Source of the DNA: Promethearchaeota archaeon
GTDB lineage: Archaea > Asgardarchaeota > Lokiarchaeia > Sigynarchaeales > SOKP01
DNA length: 9,193 bases
Direction: 5' to 3'
NCBI GenBank assembly: GCA_030620005.1
Contig: JAUXAJ010000214.1
Location: 1-9,193 of the forward strand
Shown here: positions 5,203-9,193 of the stretch, piece by piece
Layout of the letters: every line of letters begins with the position of its first letter
How positions within the stretch are numbered: the first letter of the stretch is position 1
The notes under the pieces: generated by a model
Databases searched by the model: none
Seen by the model: only the letters and a program-made list of their open reading frames with translations
Told to the model about the DNA's origin: nothing
Program-made: the position numbers and the translations under genes

Positions 5203-5528
5203 ATGGAGCTTGAATCTAATGTAAAATGCCCGTATTGTGGCCATTTAAATAGAACCAAAATACCTGAGAAAATGTGATTGATGTGGATTAAATGTCAAAA
5301 CTGCAAAAAAGTAATATGGGGTCGTGAGAATCCTCACGGTTGAAATTGAGTCTTTTGTAGTTATGGCGATGTTCCTTGATCACGAATTCAAGAAATGCAA
5401 GAAAATGAACAGAAATAATTGAAAAATACGATGATATCGATAAAAAAATTCTAGTTATCGGTGGAGACGAGAATGCAATCTCGATTTTTCTAAACTTCAT
5501 GAAGAATATGTTAAAAGATTTAACTTAA
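5203..5528 (+). pseudogene. zinc-ribbon protein gene broken by frameshifts
   Basis: ATG 5203 opens MELESNVKCPYCGHLNRT with a CPYC zinc knuckle, then hits TGA 5275. Coding-like sequence continues in other frames: the second knuckle KCQNCKK (about 5290-5310) in the first frame, RILTVEIESFVVMAMFLDHE (from about 5327, next frame, stop 5420), and KYDDIDKKILVIGGDE (from about 5424, third frame, stop 5526). Reading PE then NVIDVD across 5263-5286 also needs a paired shift. The pieces join into a believable protein of about 105 residues with an N-terminal zinc ribbon and an alpha/beta tail. At least three or four indels argue for a decayed gene; read errors are possible. It lies 11 bases after the cassette, so it may once have belonged to that system. 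Confidence 0.55.
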
Positions 5529-5577
5529 AATTAAAAAACACTAACTTTAATGAAAAAATTCCAAAAATCTCATGAAA

Positions 5578-5591
5578 AATTCTTGAGAATT
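5578..5591 (+). terminator. weak hairpin followed by T-runs
   Basis: AATTC-TTGA-GAATT, then T-rich runs at 5594-5607. It lies between the broken zinc-ribbon gene and the LRR gene, with no other gene in 5529-5673. It could end transcription from the cassette; the stem is short and AT-rich. Confidence 0.25.
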
Positions 5592-5673
5592 CATTTTTCT
5601 TCATTTTTAAGTGAAAATTAACTTCTCAATTTAACAACTATTTTTAAGTAATAATCTACTTTTATTGTGATAT

Positions 5674-6195
5674 ATGCCCTTAATCTTGTTAGTAGAATAC
5701 AGAGGAAAAAAAATTCGTGTGAATAAAAGTAGGGGATTATTAACCCTCAATTTAGACAATGAATTTATATTGAATATAGAAGAAATCGAAGGTCTTGATA
5801 AATTAACAGAGTTGCAGAAATTATCAATACAAAATGGCATGATAACAGAAATAAAAGGATTAGAAAATCTTCGAAATTTGGAAATTTTAAATCTTTCGCA
5901 TAACAGGATTTTTAACATTGAAGGTTTGGAAAACGTGACTAATTTAAGAAGCTTAAACCTCCAAGAGAATCTAATTACCGAAATAAAAAGGCTTCAAAAC
6001 TTAAAAAAATTAAAACATTTAAATTTAAGCGAAAATCCTGTGCATAATTGGGCTGTCAAATACTTCGGAGGTAAAAAGCAGAATGGAGAATTTAAATATG
6101 CTCAAAGAATTGTAGAATTTTGTGAAAAAATTATCGAAAACGATAGAATCCAGGAAGAAAGAATATCTTCTGCTTCGAATAACTCAAAATCTTAA
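5674..6195 (+). CDS. SDS22-like leucine-rich-repeat protein
   Basis: A 173-residue protein without signal peptide or membrane segment, so probably cytoplasmic. A short N-terminal part (1-30) leads into about four 22-residue repeats of the SDS22 type (roughly 31-121): GLDKLTELQKLSIQNGMIT, GLENLRNLEILNLSHNRI, GLENVTNLRSLNLQENLI, RLQNLKKLKHLNLSENPV. A helical cap with a charged C-terminus (135-173) follows. Such arrays bind other proteins; in eukaryotes SDS22 partners protein phosphatase 1, and similar proteins are frequent in Asgard archaea. The gene precedes the Ser/Thr kinase by 96 bases on the same strand, so a role near phosphorylation signalling is plausible but unproven. Confidence 0.85.
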   Translation: MPLILLVEYRGKKIRVNKSRGLLTLNLDNEFILNIEEIEGLDKLTELQKLSIQNGMITEIKGLENLRNLEILNLSHNRIFNIEGLENVTNLRSLNLQENLITEIKRLQNLKKLKHLNLSENPVHNWAVKYFGGKKQNGEFKYAQRIVEFCEKIIENDRIQEERISSASNNSKS

Positions 6196-6291
6196 CATTT
6201 TATTATAGAAAATAATTGTATAATTTACATTTCAAAAATATTTCATTCAAAATAATTTGTAATAATCATTTCTACTGAAGGTAAATAAAAA

Positions 6292-7737
6292 ATGCCTAAA
6301 TATGATGTAGGAGATCTTATCGAAGATCGTTATAAAGTACTTGGTATTCTTGGAGGTAAGAATAAATCTGGGAGCGGTATTGTGTATGTGTGCCGTGAGA
6401 AAGACAATATTATCGCTTTAAAAACCCTTCAAGAACAATTTTTGGCATCGGAGGATTTGAAAGCACGTTTCAAGCGCGAAGCATTAGCTTGGGTTCATCT
6501 TGATAGACATCCATACATTTTAAAAGCGAATTATGTCATTAATATCGATGATACACCTTATATTGCTTTAGAATATATTGCGCGTGATAAGGATGGTAGA
6601 AATACCTTAACTCATTACGCGAAATCTCCTATATCTCTTGAACAGGCATTAATTTGGAGCATTCAAATCTGTTATGGCATGACATATTCGATCTCAAAAG
6701 GAATATCGCCCCATCGAGATATAAAACCAGATAATATCATGATTACTAACGACGGAATCCTTAAAATTACAGATTTTGGTTTGGCAAAGTTTTTAGATCA
6801 AGAAGAAAAAGTATCAAATTGGCAAGAAATAGCAGAATCTGGTAAGATGGGTCTTAGCTTTTTACGCTTTTCTAAAGGTCAAGTAATAGGTGGAACCGTT
6901 CCTTGGATGGCACCAGAGCAGTTTGATGGGATTTCAAACATTCAATCCGATATTTATGGATTTGGAATTGTGTTATATCAAATGGCAAATAATGGAAAGT
7001 TACCGTTCGAATATAAAGATATTACTGATTTTCAAATTGCTCATAAGAACGAGCCAGTGAAACCTCTTGACTCAAAACTATTTCCTATAATTGAAAGGTG
7101 CCTGCAAAAGAAACCAAAGTATAGATATCAAGATTTTGAAGAATTAAGAATTGATTTAGAGAAATTATATATTGACGAGATAGGAAAAGAATCGCCAAAA
7201 CCTCCTGAAGAAAAGGATCTAGACGCATGGGAGCATAATAATAAAGGCGTCTCGTTCGCAAACATAGGGTTGATTGATGAAGCTATTGAAGAATTTGAAA
7301 AAGCTTTAGAAATTAATCCTTATTATGTTAATGCTCACGCAAACTTAGGATTTCTTTATAAGCAAAATGACATGCTAGATGAAGCAATTAAAGAATTCAA
7401 AGCGGCTTCTTCTCAAGGTTCAATTGATTTCTCAAACACCTTAGCAGAATTGTTTATGGAAAAAGGTTTGATTGATCAAGCAATCCAAGAGTACAGGCAT
7501 ATTTTGATATTAAATCCTTCGTTCATGCAAGGGCACTATAATCTGGCCAAGGCTTACGAAAAAAATGGAAGTTATGAAGAAGCAGAATTTTATTATAAGA
7601 ATTATCTTGAGTTTGGTCCGCGGAAAAAAAGTGAAGTAGCAAAATTAGTTACAATACCATATGAAAAGTTTAAAAAACATGCTCAAAAACGGCTGCGACA
7701 AATTGATAAGATTTTGAAGAGGAAAAAAAAATATTAG
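6292..7737 (+). CDS. Ser/Thr protein kinase with C-terminal TPR repeats
   Basis: Hanks-type kinase domain at about 10-295: glycine loop GILGGKNKSGSGIVYV (18-33), catalytic lysine in IALK (Lys44), helix C glutamate (Glu63), catalytic loop HRDIKPDN (141-148, Asp143), DFG (161-163) and APE (207-209), then DIYGFGIVLYQM. All key residues are present, so it should be active. From about 312 come tetratricopeptide repeats (NNKGVSFANIGLIDEAIEEF, ANLGFLYKQNDMLDEAIKEF, NTLAELFMEKGLIDQAIQEY, YNLAKAYEKNGSYEEAEFYY), ending in a lysine-rich tail. No membrane segment, so it is soluble. TPRs usually recruit substrates or partners; the LRR protein upstream could be one. ATG 6292 fits the domain start. Kinase-TPR fusions are seen in several archaea and bacteria. 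Confidence 0.93.
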   Translation: MPKYDVGDLIEDRYKVLGILGGKNKSGSGIVYVCREKDNIIALKTLQEQFLASEDLKARFKREALAWVHLDRHPYILKANYVINIDDTPYIALEYIARDKDGRNTLTHYAKSPISLEQALIWSIQICYGMTYSISKGISPHRDIKPDNIMITNDGILKITDFGLAKFLDQEEKVSNWQEIAESGKMGLSFLRFSKGQVIGGTVPWMAPEQFDGISNIQSDIYGFGIVLYQMANNGKLPFEYKDITDFQIAHKNEPVKPLDSKLFPIIERCLQKKPKYRYQDFEELRIDLEKLYIDEIGKESPKPPEEKDLDAWEHNNKGVSFANIGLIDEAIEEFEKALEINPYYVNAHANLGFLYKQNDMLDEAIKEFKAASSQGSIDFSNTLAELFMEKGLIDQAIQEYRHILILNPSFMQGHYNLAKAYEKNGSYEEAEFYYKNYLEFGPRKKSEVAKLVTIPYEKFKKHAQKRLRQIDKILKRKKKY

Positions 7738-7817
7738 TTCATTAGAAAGTAATGTTTTATTATATGAGTACATGTGGCTCTATTCACTCACGATTTAATA
7801 ATTCCTAAAAGGACTTT

Positions 7818-7976
7818 TTAAGTATTCGATTTTTCTTCTCTTTCGGTTTTATATTCCTTTAGAAACCTTCTTATTAAAAAGATGATGAGAATAATGGAAA
7901 CAATGGCCACAATTGCACTACCTGCAATCAAGAGATAATATCCAAATAGATAATTTGAAAATTCAACCATTTTCAT
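7818..7976 (-). CDS. small single-pass membrane protein (52 aa)
   Basis: Read on the - strand from CAT 7974-7976: MKMVEFSNYLFGYYLL, a hydrophobic span of about 24 residues (IAGSAIVAIVSIILIIFLI, residues 17-35), then a basic RRFLKEYK and charged tail ending NT. Positive residues after the span predict the C-terminus in the cytoplasm. Start may be M1 or M3 (CAT 7968-7970); no SD. The clean amphipathic layout suggests a real gene, although there is no homolog I recall. It points away from the HD gene at 8126 and converges on the kinase gene. Function unknown. Confidence 0.55.
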   Translation of the reverse strand: MKMVEFSNYLFGYYLLIAGSAIVAIVSIILIIFLIRRFLKEYKTEREEKSNT

Positions 7977-8125
7977 GAAATTTATTACTGATAATTGATA
8001 GCTTTTCTACTTGATTAATTGAACTAAAATTTATATTTTTATATAATTGTTCCTAAGAATAATTTCTACCATTAATTGAATCAAAAATCAAGTAATTTAT
8101 TACATAAAAATATATAAGTATAATA
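7977..8125. promoter_or_regulatory. divergent intergenic region with TATA-like boxes
   Basis: 149 AT-rich bases between the - strand membrane gene and the + strand HD gene, so both promoters should lie here. Candidates on + are TTTTTATATAA near 8036-8046 and ATATATAA near 8110-8117; the second is close enough to ATG 8126 that only a downstream start could use it. No SD precedes 8126, consistent with a leaderless or short-leader transcript. Confidence 0.3.
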
Positions 8126-8716
8126 ATGTCAGATGAAAATCTCATTTCACTGGTAAAAGCTTACTCCATAAAGCATTATGAAAAGAGCGATATTCACGGT
8201 TTCCCTCATGTTGAGCGAGTATATAAAACTTGTATTGAAACAGGAAAAAAATTGAATGCGAATTTGTTAATATTAAAAATATCCGCTTTACTTCACGATG
8301 TTGGTAGAATTAACGAAAAAGCAGACAAATTAAAGAAAAACCACGCAGAGATCTCCGCTGAAATGGCGTTAAAATTCTTGACTTCAAATGATTTTAAGCT
8401 TACTCAAGAGGTTCTAGAGAACATAATTCATTCTATAAAGGCTCACTCTTTTTCAAATGAAGTAATTCCAAAAACTATTGAGGCAAAAATATTATCGGAC
8501 TCGGATAAATTAGATGCCCTAGGTGCTATAGGTCTGTATCGAACAATCGGGTTTACAGTAGTAAAGGATGGCGGCGTAGAACAAGTCATGGAACACTTGG
8601 AAAATAAGATCCTAAAATTGAAGAAACAGTTACATTTAGACATTTCAAAAGACATGGCAGAAGGAAGGGAAAAAATAATTTTAGACTTTTATAATAAAAT
8701 AAAAATGGAAAAATGA
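8126..8716 (+). CDS. HD-domain metal-dependent phosphohydrolase
   Basis: A 196-residue soluble protein, the size of the YedJ/YpgQ-like HD family. Metal ligands are visible in order: His28 in GFPHVERV, His57-Asp58 in ALLHDVGR, His73 and a candidate His107 in the middle, and Asp127 in SDSDKLDALGAIGLYRT. That last motif is typical of this group. Such enzymes hydrolyse phosphate esters of nucleotides; known relatives act on nucleotides with a divalent metal, but the substrate here cannot be read from sequence. No neighbour on the same strand suggests a pathway. ATG 8126 leaves a short helix before the first histidine, which is usual. Confidence 0.88.
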   Translation: MSDENLISLVKAYSIKHYEKSDIHGFPHVERVYKTCIETGKKLNANLLILKISALLHDVGRINEKADKLKKNHAEISAEMALKFLTSNDFKLTQEVLENIIHSIKAHSFSNEVIPKTIEAKILSDSDKLDALGAIGLYRTIGFTVVKDGGVEQVMEHLENKILKLKKQLHLDISKDMAEGREKIILDFYNKIKMEK

Positions 8717-9068
8717 TTTAATCTTCTTTCAGTAAGAGTTTTTTCAGTTAATCCGGTAAAATGAAACCAAAATAAAACTCAATTTGCGCTAAAAATTAAT
8801 ATTTTTCTGCCAATGATTTCAAAAGCGCTTAAATTCATGATAATATCACATTATTTTTTATAAATGAATTAACCAGTTTTTATAAATATTGATACAAGAA
8901 TCTACTTCATTTTACCTTGAAAGAAAGCCACGCCCTTCAGGGCCTGGATGATTCTTTTCATTTAATTAAACCTGTTTAAAAATGATCTAAATTGTTCAAA
9001 AAATGGGTTCGTAAATGAAACTCTTCTCTCACTGTATCACTAAATCGACACTCCCCTTAAATTTATAA
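8717..9068. other. noncoding stretch before the insertion sequence gene
   Basis: No convincing gene on either strand. It contains a T-run (8739-8744) shortly after the HD gene that may end its transcript, two TATA-like copies of TTTTTATAAAT (8855-8865 and 8877-8887), and the hairpin at 8928-8947. Confidence 0.5.
8928..8947 (+). repeat. hairpin typical of an IS200/IS605 end
   Basis: CCACGCCC-TTCA-GGGCCTGG: seven of eight pairs with one C/C mismatch, in otherwise AT-rich DNA. IS200/IS605 elements carry subterminal hairpins recognised as single strands by TnpA. A TTAC (8912-8915), the cleavage tetranucleotide of IS608, lies 12 bases before it, but the exact tip cannot be set from one end. It lies 121 bases before the tnpA start, fitting a left end. 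Confidence 0.55.
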
Positions 9069-9193
9069 ATGGGTATTTCTTTTTCTTCTATATCAAAAAA
9101 ATCTCGGCTTGATACCTTGAAATATCGAAAAGAAGCTCATAAACTGTATTCCTTGCATTATCACTTGGTCTTCGTTGTCAAATACCGACAAAA
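9069..9193 (+). CDS. tnpA: IS200/IS605 transposase TnpA, N-terminal part (partial)
   Basis: From ATG 9069 the frame stays open to the window end, 41 full codons. The last part reads RKEAHKLYSLHYHLVFVVKY, then RQK, which is the hallmark opening of Y1 single-strand transposases (YxLxYHLVFVTKYRR). The catalytic HUH motif and tyrosine would come later and are not seen. The first 16 residues (MGISFSSISKKSRLDT) are longer than usual, so TTG 9117 is a possible alternative start. The enzyme excises and inserts the element as single-stranded DNA. Confidence 0.85.
   Translation, partial: MGISFSSISKKSRLDTLKYRKEAHKLYSLHYHLVFVVKYRQ

Larger units (their letters stand above)
8916..9193 (+). mobile_element. 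IS200/IS605-family insertion sequence, left part (runs off window)
   Basis: Subterminal hairpin at 8928-8947 followed by the 5' end of tnpA. The left boundary at 8916 is a guess from TTAC 8912-8915. Whether tnpB is carried lies beyond the window. Confidence 0.5.

Noticed and set aside
5203..5420. TGA read as tryptophan or selenocysteine in the zinc-ribbon frame (TGA at 5275, 5341, 5347 and about 5374)
   Set aside because: Other frames give more protein-like sequence over the same bases (ILTVEIESFVV, DKKILVIGGDE), the intact genes in the window end normally, and a TAA also interrupts. Frameshift decay is simpler.

Overview
The window is AT-rich, and almost every gene lies on the + strand. It most resembles an archaeal genome, possibly from the Asgard/Lokiarchaeia range. 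The reasons are that most starts lack a Shine-Dalgarno (SD) sequence, TATA-like boxes occur upstream, and an SDS22-like leucine-rich-repeat protein sits beside a Ser/Thr kinase-TPR protein and an archaeal-style HD phosphohydrolase. The lineage is inferred from gene style only; there is no rRNA or marker gene.

Region 1 (about 150-4100) looks like a metal/metalloid operon. It starts after a perfect 9-bp inverted repeat and a TATA-like box. A 23-codon ORF that looks like the beginning of a DUF166 protein overlaps the start of an Acr3-type arsenite efflux pump. Next comes a 554-residue fusion of a class I SAM-dependent methyltransferase with a complete HgcA (corrinoid domain, cap-helix cysteine, five membrane segments). 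Then follow an HgcB-type 2[4Fe-4S] ferredoxin with four extra paired-cysteine sites, and a small thioredoxin-fold-like protein with two N-terminal Cys-Cys pairs. Together they suggest capture of a soft metal or metalloid by paired cysteines, methyl transfer through a corrinoid, and export. Whether the substrate is mercury, arsenic or something else cannot be decided from sequence. The methyltransferase-HgcA fusion is the most striking item in the window.

Region 2 (about 4130-5530) holds a two-gene cassette present twice in tandem. Each unit has a protein of about 115 residues with a predicted beta-grasp (ubiquitin/MoaD-like) look, followed by a basic protein of about 35 residues. Both larger genes carry a strong SD but have no ATG, GTG or TTG at the right place; the conserved reading frame must begin at ATA in one and ATT in the other. 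The small genes begin at GTG. A possible third fragment lies between the units, and a zinc-ribbon gene broken by frameshifts follows.

Region 3 (5674-8716) has the SDS22-like LRR protein, the Ser/Thr protein kinase with C-terminal TPRs, a 52-residue single-pass membrane protein on the - strand, and an HD-domain phosphohydrolase.

Region 4 (8717-9193) is mostly noncoding. It holds a hairpin typical of an IS200/IS605 end and the 5' part of a tnpA transposase gene that runs off the window.
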